The position numbers and the translations under genes were made by a program. This document shows, in pieces, positions 1 to 9,416 of a DNA stretch of 47,247 nucleotides. The DNA is taken from the NCBI GenBank assembly GCA_002842045.1, contig PHBX01000025.1, positions 1 to 47,247 on the forward strand. The letters are read 5' to 3'. Source of the stretch: Chloroflexi bacterium HGW-Chloroflexi-3 (GTDB lineage Bacteria > Chloroflexota > Anaerolineae > Anaerolineales > Anaerolineaceae). The notes under the pieces were generated by a model. It was not told the origin of the DNA and searched no databases. It worked only from the letters and a program-made list of their open reading frames with translations. Every line of letters starts with the position of its first letter. The stretch's first letter is position 1.

Positions 1-5
1 CTAGA

Positions 6-1385
<1,380 letters not shown>

Positions 1386-1491
1386 TTATAAGGTGCTTCG
1401 GTTTATTTTTTTTCTCGCGGATTAAAAAATTAACAGGTTCTTCGTCTTTCCTATCACTCTTCAGTTGTTAAGGTGCTGTACTTTTTTAAGG
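1386..1491 (-). other. rRNA operon leader with boxA-like motif
   Basis: This stretch lies between the nearer rRNA promoter and the first recognisable 16S sequence. At 1460-1476 the minus strand reads GCACCTTAACAACTGAA, similar in form and place to leader sequences just before 16S genes in Gram-positive-type operons. The rest is A/T-rich and has no 16S similarity that I can see. The leader is therefore present although the 5' part of the mature rRNA is not. Confidence 0.45.
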
Positions 1492-1498
1492 CTTGCCG

Positions 1499-1527
1499 AT
1501 TTTACTCAGCAGTTGTTATTCTGTCAA
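1499..1527 (-). promoter_or_regulatory. rRNA promoter P2
   Basis: On the minus strand, TTGACA (1522-1527) and TAAAAT (1499-1504) are separated by exactly 17 bp. It points into the 16S leader, with predicted transcription start near 1492. It is the promoter-proximal member of a tandem pair, an arrangement common for rRNA operons. Confidence 0.65.
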
Positions 1528-1684
1528 GTGGCAAAAAACAACCGATGTACTCCATTTTCGGGCGGACACCGGTGCGTTATGGTTTCCTGCGTTGACTTTA
1601 TAATAGCCTTCTTCAAGTATTCTATTTTGAACGATCTCTCATCTCTGATTAGACCGGGCTGCTTTGTTTCTTGCAGCGAGCAGA

Positions 1685-1712
1685 ATTATACCGCAACCGC
1701 CAAAAGAGTCAA
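1685..1712 (-). promoter_or_regulatory. rRNA promoter P1
   Basis: On the minus strand, TTGACT (1707-1712) and a consensus TATAAT (1685-1690) are separated by 16 bp. Predicted start is near 1677, about 290 nt before the recognisable 16S sequence. With P2 it forms a tandem rRNA promoter pair. Confidence 0.65.
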
Positions 1713-1776
1713 GTGATTCAATGACCAATTTTTGACTCAATTCCAGATTTAATTATTCAATCTTTATATCTCTCCA

Positions 1777-1804
1777 TTGAGGGAAAATCCAAATCCAGTA
1801 TAAT
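1777..1804 (+). promoter_or_regulatory. Promoter of the vanW-like gene
   Basis: TTGAGG (1777-1782) and TATAAT (1799-1804) are spaced by 16 bp on the plus strand. Predicted start is about 1811, giving a leader of roughly 80 nt before the VanW-family gene. It is divergent from rRNA promoter P1. Confidence 0.55.
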
Positions 1805-1836
1805 GAATGGGTAATTCTCTTTACAAGGAACTTTTC

Positions 1837-1858
1837 GCGCCATTCTGGCGTCTTTTTT
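1837..1858 (+). terminator. Terminator-like hairpin in the vanW leader
   Basis: GCGCCA (1837-1842) and TGGCGT (1846-1851) form a 6-bp stem with a 3-nt loop, followed by a six-T run (1853-1858). It sits between the predicted promoter and the start codon of the downstream gene. It could be a small attenuator, or a terminator of unrelated transcription. The stem is short, so confidence is modest. Confidence 0.35.
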
Positions 1859-1890
1859 GCAACAGGAAATTCTAAAAACAATTTAATGGA

Positions 1891-3759
1891 ATGAAGATGA
1901 CTAGTATTACATACCAACAAAAAAAGACTTTACCGGTTTTAGAGCAGATTCTTATTGCTATATTTGCCGGTTGTATTATCGGTACCGGATTATTAATCGC
2001 ATTCGGTTTGGGGATTCAGGTCTGGCTGGCCGGTCGTATCACGCCTGGCGTTTCAGTCTCTGGTATTGATATGGGCGGCATGACCCCTCAGGAAGCCGCG
2101 TTGATCCTGAATGATCAGGTATCATACCTTGAAGAAGGTCGGATTTTATTGCGGGACGGTGAGCAAACCTGGTTGCTCACTCCAGCTCAACTCGGAATGT
2201 ATATGGATCCTGAATCAACGGCTGCGCATGCCTTTGAGATTGGTCGCGATGGAAATTTGATTGCACGATTAAATGAACAATGGATGGCCTGGCGATATGG
2301 TCAAAGTATTTCACCCAGTTTTATTTTTGACCAGCGGGTCGCCTATATGCAAGTTAAACAGGTAGGAAGTCTGATCGACAAACCCGTTATAGAAGCCGAA
2401 TTAGGTCTGAATGGAGCAGAAGTAGTGGTTCGTAGCGGCCAAATTGGTAGAACAGTCAATATTGATGCTACCATCGAGAAAATAGCACTTTTATTACATC
2501 AAATGCAGGATGGCATGGTTGAACTCGTGATAGAAGAGACGCCACCCTATATTCTGGATGTCGAAGAACAGGCTACCCTGGCAAAAAAAATATTAAGTCA
2601 ACCCCTCGTTTTAACCGCTGAAAATGCTGAAGGGAGCCCGTGGGAATTTGATATCAATACGCTTGCTACAAATCTGCGCATTGAGCGTATTATTGACGGA
2701 GATGGAAACCGTTATCAGGTGGGTATTAATAGTGATTTTCTAAACAACTTTCTAAATCAAATCTCTCCTTCCTTAAAGCTTGACCCCAAAGACGCCCATT
2801 ATATTTTCAACGATGAGACGCGTGAATTAGAGGTGATCGAATCAGCCATAATCGGCAGGGAATTGAATTTAGACGCAACCATTAAAGCTATACAGCAGCA
2901 AATCGTCACAGACAATAGCCACGAGGTTGCACTGGTTTTTGATATTAACAAACCATTCCTGACCAATGATGTAAAAGGGGCTGATTTAGGAATAACGGAA
3001 TTAGTACATGAAGAGGTATCATATTTTTACGGTTCTAGTAGTGACCGGGTTCATAATATTGTTGTTGCATCCAGTAAATTTCACGGAATTATGGTGCCAC
3101 CGGGTGCTACCTTCTCCATGGCTGAAGCATTGGGAGATATTACACTGGAGAATGGATATGCAGAAGCATTAATCATTGCCGGCGGCCAGACTATCCAGGG
3201 TGTGGGTGGTGGTGTTTGCCAGGTGAGTACCACCTTATTTCGAGCAGCATTCTTTTCCGGTTTTCCGATCGTAGAGCGTTATCCGCATGCATATCGTGTT
3301 TCTTATTATGAAAAAGTGGCAGGCAATCGAATTGACCAGCGATTGGCTGGTCTGGATGCTACAGTGTTTGTACCCATCGTGGATTTCAAGTTCACCAACG
3401 ATACCAGTAACTGGTTACTGATGGAAACCTATGTCAACCCGACTTATTCAAGTATTGTCTGGAAATTCTACTCAACATCGGATGGTAGACAGGTCAACTG
3501 GTCAACAACAGGTGTGACCAATGTCATAGAAGCACCAGAACCCAAATACACGGAGAACCCAGATCTGAAGGAAGGCCAAATAAAACAGATCGATTGGGCT
3601 GCAGATGGTGCCGATGTTACCGTCTCCAGAACAGTTACCAGAAATGGTGAGGTGATCATAGCGGACACAATCTTTACCCGTTATCGTCCCTGGCAGGCAG
3701 TTTTCGAATATGGACCAGGGACTGAAATACCAAATCAATCCGAAGATTCTGAAGAATAA
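1891..3759 (+). CDS. VanW family protein with peptidoglycan-binding repeats
   Basis: This 622-residue protein has a single N-terminal membrane anchor (about residues 17-46) and a large outer part. Two regions (about 70-190 and 230-345) resemble the peptidoglycan-binding-4 domain that precedes VanW domains in YoaR-like proteins. The VanW domain spans about 395-525, with the hallmark GVGGGVCQVSTTLFRAAFF. The function is probably at the cell wall, but VanW proteins have no established reaction. The start chosen is the first ATG; a second ATG lies two codons in, and neither has a convincing ribosome-binding site. It is monocistronic between its own promoter and the decarboxylase operon. Confidence 0.88.
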   Translation: MKMTSITYQQKKTLPVLEQILIAIFAGCIIGTGLLIAFGLGIQVWLAGRITPGVSVSGIDMGGMTPQEAALILNDQVSYLEEGRILLRDGEQTWLLTPAQLGMYMDPESTAAHAFEIGRDGNLIARLNEQWMAWRYGQSISPSFIFDQRVAYMQVKQVGSLIDKPVIEAELGLNGAEVVVRSGQIGRTVNIDATIEKIALLLHQMQDGMVELVIEETPPYILDVEEQATLAKKILSQPLVLTAENAEGSPWEFDINTLATNLRIERIIDGDGNRYQVGINSDFLNNFLNQISPSLKLDPKDAHYIFNDETRELEVIESAIIGRELNLDATIKAIQQQIVTDNSHEVALVFDINKPFLTNDVKGADLGITELVHEEVSYFYGSSSDRVHNIVVASSKFHGIMVPPGATFSMAEALGDITLENGYAEALIIAGGQTIQGVGGGVCQVSTTLFRAAFFSGFPIVERYPHAYRVSYYEKVAGNRIDQRLAGLDATVFVPIVDFKFTNDTSNWLLMETYVNPTYSSIVWKFYSTSDGRQVNWSTTGVTNVIEAPEPKYTENPDLKEGQIKQIDWAADGADVTVSRTVTRNGEVIIADTIFTRYRPWQAVFEYGPGTEIPNQSEDSEE

Positions 3760-3833
3760 TGTGGTTTACTTCCTTAAGTATGCAAATAAATTATTATAAG
3801 GAAGAAAATCACTCAGAAAGTAACCAAAATATA

Positions 3834-3863
3834 TTGTCACTTTCACTCCATTAAGGCTAAAAT
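3834..3863 (+). promoter_or_regulatory. Putative promoter of the decarboxylase operon
   Basis: TTGTCA (3834-3839) and TAAAAT (3858-3863) are separated by 18 bp. Predicted start is near 3870, leaving a leader of about 110 nt before the mmdA-type gene. No obvious riboswitch fold was recognised in that leader. Confidence 0.42.
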
Positions 3864-3978
3864 AGACTCGGGTGTTAGTTGTATGACAACTTAGGCAGAG
3901 CACCTAAACTTTTATTGGCACCAATGGATATCTATTATCTATTGGAAAAAATTATTATCAGATGGAAGAGGAGAACGT

Positions 3979-5529
3979 ATGCAAGAAATAGATCCCCGTA
4001 TTCTTGAGTTGCGTGAAAAACGCAAACAATCTAAGCTTGGTGGTGGAGAAAAACGAATCGCGTCGCAACATTCTAAAGGTAAATTATTCGCACGCGAACG
4101 TCTTGAAATACTCCTTGACCCCGGGACATTCTACGAATTAGAACCATACACTGTTCAACGTGGAGATCATATGGGTGGTTCAGGGAACGAGATGACTGAT
4201 GGTGTAGTAACTGGATTTGGTCAAATTAATAATAGAACGGTTTACGTGTACTCCCAGGATTTTACAATCCAGGGTGGTTCGCTTGGAGAGATGCAAGGAA
4301 AGAAAATTGCCCGATTAATGGATCTGGCTGCAAGCACTGGCTGCCCGGTTATTGGTATGCTCGATTCAGGTGGAGCAAGAATTCAAGAAGGAGTATATAG
4401 CTTAGGTGCTTATGCTGAAATCTTTAAGCGTAACGCTATTTACTCAGGTGTAATTCCACAAATCAGCGTAATCTTAGGACCATGCGCAGGTGGAGCTGTC
4501 TATTCCCCTGCAGTGACTGACCTGATTATTATGGTGGATAAACAGTCCTACATGTTCTTAACAGGACCACAAGTAATTAAGTCGGTCACTGGTGAAGATG
4601 TTGATTTTGAAAGTCTTGGTGGCGCTCAAGTTCATTTAGGACAAAGCGGACTAGCTCATCTGGTTGGGCAGGACGAGAAAGAAGCGCTTGAATTAGCCCG
4701 TCAGGCTGTATCATATTTTCCATCCAACAATGCTGAGAATCCCCCCGTACTTCCCACTGACGATGATCCAAACCGTGCGGAAGAAGCATTAAATAGCCTG
4801 GTTCCATTGGATCCAAATGCACCTTACAGTATGCATGAAGCGATTGACCTAATTGTTGATAAAGGTTCATTCCTTGAATTACAAACAACATTTGCACAAA
4901 ATGCGATCGTTGGATTGGCCAGGATGGATGGGATGTCTGTAGGTATTGTTTCTCAGGAACCCAGCCAGTTAGCTGGTGTAATGGATATCAACTCCGCAGA
5001 TAAAATTGCCCGGTTTGTTCGTATGTGTGATGCATTCAATATCCCCGTTATCACATTTGTTGATTCTCCTGGCTTCTTACCTGGCGTTAACCAGGAACAT
5101 AATGGCGTTATTCGACACGGCGCAAAGGTTCTTTTTGCTTATTCTGAATCCACTGTTCCAAAGATCTCAGTGACAACAAGAAAGTCATATGGTGGCGCAT
5201 ATGTTGTACTAAGTTCAAAATTTATCGGAACCGATGTTACATTAGCCTGGCCAAGCGCAGAAATTGCAGTCATGGGTCCTGGCGGAGCAGTCAATATTCT
5301 TTACGGTAGACAAATCAAAGAAGCCGAAGATAAAGATGCTGAAAGAGAAAGATTGACAGAAGAATATCGTCAAACCTTCCTCAATCCATATGCTGCTGCT
5401 AGAGCTGGGTATGTAGATGATGTTATCGAACCTCGTGAAACCAGACAAAGAATCATTCTTGCTCTTCATGCCATTAAGGATAAATCTGTGAGTTTGCCAG
5501 CCCGCAAACACGGTAATATTCCACTTTAA
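3979..5529 (+). CDS. mmdA: Methylmalonyl-CoA decarboxylase-type carboxyltransferase, alpha subunit
   Basis: This is a 516-residue acyl-CoA carboxyltransferase of the MmdA/PccB family, close to the usual ~510-residue length. The N-terminal crotonase-like half has the conserved GMLDSGGARIQEGV and GPCAGGAVYSP segments, which form the CoA/biotin site; the C-terminal half has FVDSPGFLPG and the KSYGGAY segment. It transfers the carboxyl group of (S)-methylmalonyl-CoA to biotin on the carrier subunit. Followed by gamma, biotin-carrier and beta subunit genes, it reads as a membrane Na+ pump rather than a propionyl-CoA carboxylase, since no biotin carboxylase gene is nearby. The substrate could also be another acyl-CoA such as glutaconyl-CoA. 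GGAAGAGGAGAACGT precedes the ATG. Confidence 0.92.
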   Translation: MQEIDPRILELREKRKQSKLGGGEKRIASQHSKGKLFARERLEILLDPGTFYELEPYTVQRGDHMGGSGNEMTDGVVTGFGQINNRTVYVYSQDFTIQGGSLGEMQGKKIARLMDLAASTGCPVIGMLDSGGARIQEGVYSLGAYAEIFKRNAIYSGVIPQISVILGPCAGGAVYSPAVTDLIIMVDKQSYMFLTGPQVIKSVTGEDVDFESLGGAQVHLGQSGLAHLVGQDEKEALELARQAVSYFPSNNAENPPVLPTDDDPNRAEEALNSLVPLDPNAPYSMHEAIDLIVDKGSFLELQTTFAQNAIVGLARMDGMSVGIVSQEPSQLAGVMDINSADKIARFVRMCDAFNIPVITFVDSPGFLPGVNQEHNGVIRHGAKVLFAYSESTVPKISVTTRKSYGGAYVVLSSKFIGTDVTLAWPSAEIAVMGPGGAVNILYGRQIKEAEDKDAERERLTEEYRQTFLNPYAAARAGYVDDVIEPRETRQRIILALHAIKDKSVSLPARKHGNIPL

Positions 5530-5539
5530 GGAGAATCTC

Positions 5540-5911
5540 GTGAATCCAATTACTCAAGGTTTACTTATAACTGCCATTGGCATGGGATTGGTTTTTCTTG
5601 CAATTCTATTATTATGGGCTTTAATGGATATTCTCGTTCGCATAACAAATGACAAAACAACTAAAAATGTAACTGTGAATGTTGAGAAAATTATTGAAGA
5701 ACCAGAAATCGAAACTGAAGATAAATCTCAAAGATTACATCATGTCGCTTCAGTTGCTGTTGCAATTGCTATGAGCCTTCAGAAGCAGTTTCCCATTATT
5801 AAACCACAAGAATCTGGCACAATCAGCGCTTGGCAATCATCTAGAAGATCCCAAGTTCTTAATCAAAGTGCTGCTTTATTAAATCGAAAATCTCGAGGGA
5901 CTACAAAATGA
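5540..5911 (+). CDS. OadG/MmdD-like gamma subunit of Na+ pump
   Basis: This small 123-residue protein has one N-terminal membrane helix (about residues 8-31) and a charged soluble tail with a short helical region around residues 68-80. This matches the gamma (OadG) or delta (MmdD) subunit that holds Na+-translocating decarboxylases together. It starts with GTG, 10 bp after the mmdA stop, behind a clear AAGGAGA. The stop overlaps the start of the biotin carrier gene by 4 bp, so translation is probably coupled. The assignment rests on topology and position more than sequence identity. Confidence 0.8.
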   Translation: MNPITQGLLITAIGMGLVFLAILLLWALMDILVRITNDKTTKNVTVNVEKIIEEPEIETEDKSQRLHHVASVAVAIAMSLQKQFPIIKPQESGTISAWQSSRRSQVLNQSAALLNRKSRGTTK

Positions 5912-6348
5912 AAATGAAAATCAAGATTGAAAATGAAACTTATGAAGTGGAAATAGACGATTTGGAATCTCGACCCATTCTGGCAACAGTAAATGGAGAA
6001 ACATTTGAAGTTTTTCCTGAAGAAACCCAGGTCGTAAAATCAGTTGTTTCCACACCTGCACCAGTTAAATCTGCAGCACCTACACCAGTTCGTGCAACTC
6101 CCAAACCGGCAGCTCCTGCAGTTTCAACCGGTGGCAAATCAGTCGTTGCGCCAATCCCTGGTGTAATTGATTCGATTAAAGTGCGGGAAGGCGTGGAAGT
6201 TAAAAATGGTCAGGAACTGTTGATCCTAGAAGCAATGAAAATGAAAAATGCTATCCGTGCAACGCGTGACGGAAAAATCGAACGAATTTATGTTTCGGTA
6301 GGTGATCAAGTTCCACACAACCATGTATTACTAGACTTCGCTGATTAG
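5908..6348 (+). CDS. Biotin carboxyl carrier subunit
   Basis: This 146-residue protein has a short N-terminal region, an Ala/Pro-rich flexible linker (about residues 45-78) and a biotinyl domain (about 80-146). The biotin-accepting lysine is in the EAMKMKN motif near residue 111. It shuttles the carboxyl group from the MmdA-like transferase to the membrane beta subunit. The linker length and domain order fit MmdC/GcdC-type carriers. Its ATG overlaps the end of the preceding gene, and the beta subunit starts 12 bp downstream. Confidence 0.92.
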   Translation: MKMKIKIENETYEVEIDDLESRPILATVNGETFEVFPEETQVVKSVVSTPAPVKSAAPTPVRATPKPAAPAVSTGGKSVVAPIPGVIDSIKVREGVEVKNGQELLILEAMKMKNAIRATRDGKIERIYVSVGDQVPHNHVLLDFAD

Positions 6349-6360
6349 TGGAGGCTATTC

Positions 6361-7482
6361 ATGGATTTTACCCAATTACTTACTGAAATTACCCGTGGTT
6401 TTTCGAACTTTACCTGGCAAAACGGGGTAATGATACTGATAGGTTTGACTTTAATTGCTCTGGCAATCATAAAAGAATATGAACCTGTATTATTACTTCC
6501 AATCGGATTTGGTTGTATTTTAGCTAACTTAGGCATGTCTTCTGACCATGGGGTCTTTAAAGTAATTTACGATGCAGGTATTAAAACCGAATTATTCCCT
6601 CTCTTAATTTTCATTGGTGTCGGTGCAATGATCGATTTTCGACCTTTGCTTTCCATGCCCAAAATGGTTTTATTAGGAGCTGCAGGTCAATTTGGTATTT
6701 ACGGTGCATTAATGGTTGCTTTAGCACTGGGTTTTCCCTTAAATGAAGCAGCCGCAATTGGAACGATCGGTGCTATTGATGGTCCAACTGCAATCTTTGT
6801 TACAACCAAAATTGCTCCCGAGATCCTCGCTCCTGTTGCAGTAGCAGCTTATTCTTACATGAGCTTGATCCCGGTCATTCAAATTCCATTGATGAAACTC
6901 CTCACAACCCGAAAAGAGCGCTTAATTCGGATGGAGTATTCTGCAAGACCTGTATCAAATAAAGCAGTAATAGCTTTTCCAATCGTTATCACAATCATCA
7001 TCAGTTTATTGGCTCCTGATGCAGCTCCACTGATTGCAACTCTGATGCTTGGAAATCTCTTAAAAGAATCAGGTGTCGTTGATCGCCTTAATAAAGCTGC
7101 TCAAAACGAATTAATTAATATTTCGACTTTGTTTTTGGGTCTGGCTGTCGGTGCGACAATGATTGGTAGTTCTTTCTTAAATGTGAAGACACTTGGCATT
7201 CTGCTGATCGGTTTATTTGCTTTTGTATTGGACACTGTGGCAGGACTCATGTTCGGAAAATTAATGAAAGTCCTATCAGGTGGAAAGATCAATCCATTGA
7301 TTGGAGCCTGCGGTATCAGCGCGTTCCCGATGGCTGGTCGTCTTGCCGCACAAGCCGCACAGGAAGAGGATTTTGAAAACTTCATTCTGATGCATGCCAT
7401 GGGCGCAAACACTGCTGGACAATTAGGTTCTGTTATTGCTGGTGGACTATTATTAGCCATCACCCTTGGAATCATGGGCTAA
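6361..7482 (+). CDS. Na+-translocating decarboxylase beta subunit
   Basis: This 373-residue, highly hydrophobic membrane protein has about ten predicted helices. It has the OadB/MmdB/GcdB signature GAIDGPTAIFVTTKIAP, whose Asp is central to Na+ binding in the family, and a C-terminal GACGISAFPMAGR segment. It decarboxylates carboxybiotin and uses the energy to export Na+. As the last gene of the four-gene operon it starts 12 bp after the carrier gene behind GTGGAGG. In an anaerobe this couples propionate or methylmalonyl-CoA metabolism to a sodium motive force. Confidence 0.95.
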   Translation: MDFTQLLTEITRGFSNFTWQNGVMILIGLTLIALAIIKEYEPVLLLPIGFGCILANLGMSSDHGVFKVIYDAGIKTELFPLLIFIGVGAMIDFRPLLSMPKMVLLGAAGQFGIYGALMVALALGFPLNEAAAIGTIGAIDGPTAIFVTTKIAPEILAPVAVAAYSYMSLIPVIQIPLMKLLTTRKERLIRMEYSARPVSNKAVIAFPIVITIIISLLAPDAAPLIATLMLGNLLKESGVVDRLNKAAQNELINISTLFLGLAVGATMIGSSFLNVKTLGILLIGLFAFVLDTVAGLMFGKLMKVLSGGKINPLIGACGISAFPMAGRLAAQAAQEEDFENFILMHAMGANTAGQLGSVIAGGLLLAITLGIMG

Positions 7483-7505
7483 CTTAGAAATTTTTTAATT
7501 CGTAC

Positions 7506-7545
7506 AAAAAAGACTGGAATCAAATTGGTTTCAGTCTTTTTTTTT
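7506..7545 (+). terminator. Strong, bidirectional rho-independent terminator
   Basis: AGACTGGAATC (7511-7521) pairs with GGTTTCAGTCT (7527-7537) through an 11-bp stem with two wobbles and a 5-nt loop. It is followed by nine or more T on the plus strand and preceded by an A-run that gives a T-run on the minus strand. It sits between the converging decarboxylase operon and response-regulator gene, so it can serve both. Confidence 0.85.
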
Positions 7546-7581
7546 GCAAATTTATTTAACACACAAGTAAAATGATTTCAA

Positions 7582-8244
7582 CTAATCAAAATCAAGTCGA
7601 TAACCAATCCCTCTGACTGTCTTAATGAAATCTGGATGGCGTGGGTCATCTTCAATCAGGTTTCTCAACCAGCTAACATGTACATCTAACGTTCGGGTAT
7701 CACCAATATAATCTGTTTCCCATACAAATTTAAACAACTCATCCCGTCCAAACACCTGACCGGGTTTCTGCATCAGCGCTTGCAAAAGTCGAGTTAAACG
7801 CGGAGTGAGACTAATTTGTTTTTCATTTATCTTAACGAATCGATGGGTTAGATCCAATTCAATCGGTCCAGCTTTTACCAAATCATTGCTGGATTTTAGC
7901 GGTAACAGCACCTTAATACGATTGAGTAATTTTTGTAGAGTGAACGGTAAGTGCATAATAATATCTGCATCAAATTCATCCTTCTCATTTACACCATTCC
8001 CAAGGATTAATATGATTGGGGTCTGGCCAGTAGCTGATCTTAAGGATTGGCATATTCGCTTTCCACTGGTTCGCATTGAATCAGCATCTATAACAATGAT
8101 GTCTGGCTGTTCTTTTTCTAATTTATTTAATGCAGCATTTCCACTGGGCACACTAATCACGCGAAAACCTTTCTTCGTTAATCCCCCCACAAACGAAGTG
8201 CGTTCTGCTCTTTTTCCCTCAATTACCAAGATTTTGCCTGACAA
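7582..8244 (-). CDS. OmpR-family response regulator with degenerate receiver
   Basis: This 220-residue protein has an N-terminal receiver fold (1-115) and a C-terminal winged-helix DNA-binding domain (about 125-218, ending in the typical VRGIGYRLDF). The receiver is atypical. The phosphoacceptor-type D53 is present, but the acidic pair before it is E9-G10, the switch Thr/Ser position is L81/G82, and the conserved Lys before Pro is L99 (HLPF instead of KPF). Phosphorylation-independent action is therefore likely. Translation appears to start at TTG (8244-8242), directly after an in-frame stop, with AGGTGG 9 nt upstream. No partner histidine kinase is adjacent. Confidence 0.88.
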   Translation of the reverse strand: MSGKILVIEGKRAERTSFVGGLTKKGFRVISVPSGNAALNKLEKEQPDIIVIDADSMRTSGKRICQSLRSATGQTPIILILGNGVNEKDEFDADIIMHLPFTLQKLLNRIKVLLPLKSSNDLVKAGPIELDLTHRFVKINEKQISLTPRLTRLLQALMQKPGQVFGRDELFKFVWETDYIGDTRTLDVHVSWLRNLIEDDPRHPDFIKTVRGIGYRLDFD

Positions 8245-8301
8245 TTACACTACCACCTATTCTTATGATTGATAAAACTTATAAAGAAAGTGTTTTTGTT
8301 A

Positions 8302-8395
8302 AAACGGTATTTATCGATTATATACTTTTACTCAAAATGCAAAATAAAAAAAGTGAATGAATTTTATAATCCCTATAGTAAAAATGATACCGTTT
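8302..8395. promoter_or_regulatory. Inverted AAACGGTAT half-sites upstream of the regulator gene
   Basis: AAACGGTAT (8302-8310) recurs in inverted form as ATACCGTTT (8387-8395). The pair brackets a minus-strand TATAAT (8317-8322) that could be the -10 of the response-regulator promoter; no good -35 accompanies it. Two identical 9-mers facing each other in the regulator's own upstream region suggest an autoregulatory operator or a looped mRNA leader. This is inference from sequence symmetry only. Confidence 0.35.
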
Positions 8396-8446
8396 GAATA
8401 ATAAGTGAATTCATTATACCTTAACCTTAAAAAATTCAACTTAACA

Positions 8447-8480
8447 GTTTTTCTTAAGATTGGACAATCTTAAGAAAAAC
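8447..8480. repeat. Perfect 15-bp inverted repeat in divergent intergenic region
   Basis: GTTTTTCTTAAGATT (8447-8461) and its exact reverse complement (8466-8480) are separated by 4 bp. It lies between the divergent response-regulator and bifunctional-nuclease genes. The T-run is inside the stem, so it is not a classical terminator in either direction. It may be an operator or a stable RNA hairpin. Confidence 0.7.
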
Positions 8481-8515
8481 CAAAAACCAAACCAAATAAC
8501 AAACTGTACGATCAT

Positions 8516-8544
8516 TTGCGTGCAGGTAATCACCATGTTAAAAT
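8516..8544 (+). promoter_or_regulatory. Promoter of the bifunctional nuclease gene
   Basis: TTGCGT (8516-8521) and TAAAAT (8539-8544) have a 17-bp spacer. The predicted start is near 8551, about 30 nt before the ATG at 8583, which is preceded by GGGAGGAAAA. Confidence 0.5.
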
Positions 8545-8582
8545 AAGAATAAGGATCCGCTACTTTCCCTGCGGGAGGAAAA

Positions 8583-9182
8583 ATGTCAAAAACAAAAATG
8601 GTCGAAGTGATCATCGATAGCGTACGCGTCAGTCTGACCAACCAACAGAGAATCGTTGTTCTTCGTGATATCAATGCAGAACGTTACCTGCCCATCTGGA
8701 TCGGCCCTTATGAAGCTGAATCAATTACGATTGCCTTACAGGAGATTGAAGTATCCAGACCTCAGACGCATGATTTAATAAAAAACATTTTCAACCAAAT
8801 GAACGCCCGTTTGCTCAGGGTGGAAGTGCTTTCCTTAAAAGATGACGTGTTTTATGGGAATTTAATAGTTGACATCAACGGAGATGTAATCGAAATCGAT
8901 TCAAGACCCTCCGATGCATTGGCGTTAGCCGCACGAACACATGCCAAGATTCTGGTATCTGAAGAGGTAATGAATTCAGCTGGTATTATTCCTGAAGTGG
9001 ATATTCAGGAAAGTGATATCAATCAACCAAATGCTCCTTTAGCCAACACCCAACAACCTGCAGATGATATCAACGAAGAAAGATTATCCGTTTTTGAAGA
9101 TTTTTTAGGATCTCTCGATATTGGTGGATTGGATGAAGATGATGAAGATGATAGTCCTTCCGATGAGGAAACAGACAAGTAA
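8583..9182 (+). CDS. Bifunctional nuclease family protein (DUF151/BFN)
   Basis: This 199-residue protein matches the bacterial/plant bifunctional nuclease family over residues 5-140, with the conserved YLPIWIGPYEAESI and IDSRPSDALALA segments. Relatives have DNase and RNase activity in vitro, but their cellular role is unclear. The C-terminal ~55 residues are a family-atypical acidic tail ending in a run of Asp and Glu, so it is longer than the usual ~150-160 residues. GGGAGG precedes the ATG. It is probably monocistronic, with about 230 bp to dnaB; I see no confident promoter or terminator in that gap. Confidence 0.9.
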   Translation: MSKTKMVEVIIDSVRVSLTNQQRIVVLRDINAERYLPIWIGPYEAESITIALQEIEVSRPQTHDLIKNIFNQMNARLLRVEVLSLKDDVFYGNLIVDINGDVIEIDSRPSDALALAARTHAKILVSEEVMNSAGIIPEVDIQESDINQPNAPLANTQQPADDINEERLSVFEDFLGSLDIGGLDEDDEDDSPSDEETDK

Positions 9183-9416
9183 ATCTTAATCAAATCTACT
9201 AAGATTTTGACTTCCAGAAATAATATATTTCAGCATGTAAGTTATTTGTTTTACCTTCTGATCACTTATATAATTTAAGTAGATAAATTGAAACAGGAAG
9301 CGTTTGATGCCTATTTCTTTTTAATTGAACTTATATAGAATCGACAACTCGTTTGAATTTCAATTGGGGCAGTTGTTTGGTAGAATTGACATCCAAGTCC
9401 CGAAAGCTGGAAAATC

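Noticed and set aside
3979..5529. Propionyl-CoA carboxylase beta subunit
   Set aside because: No biotin carboxylase gene is near, and the membrane beta and gamma subunits of a Na+ pump follow in the same operon.
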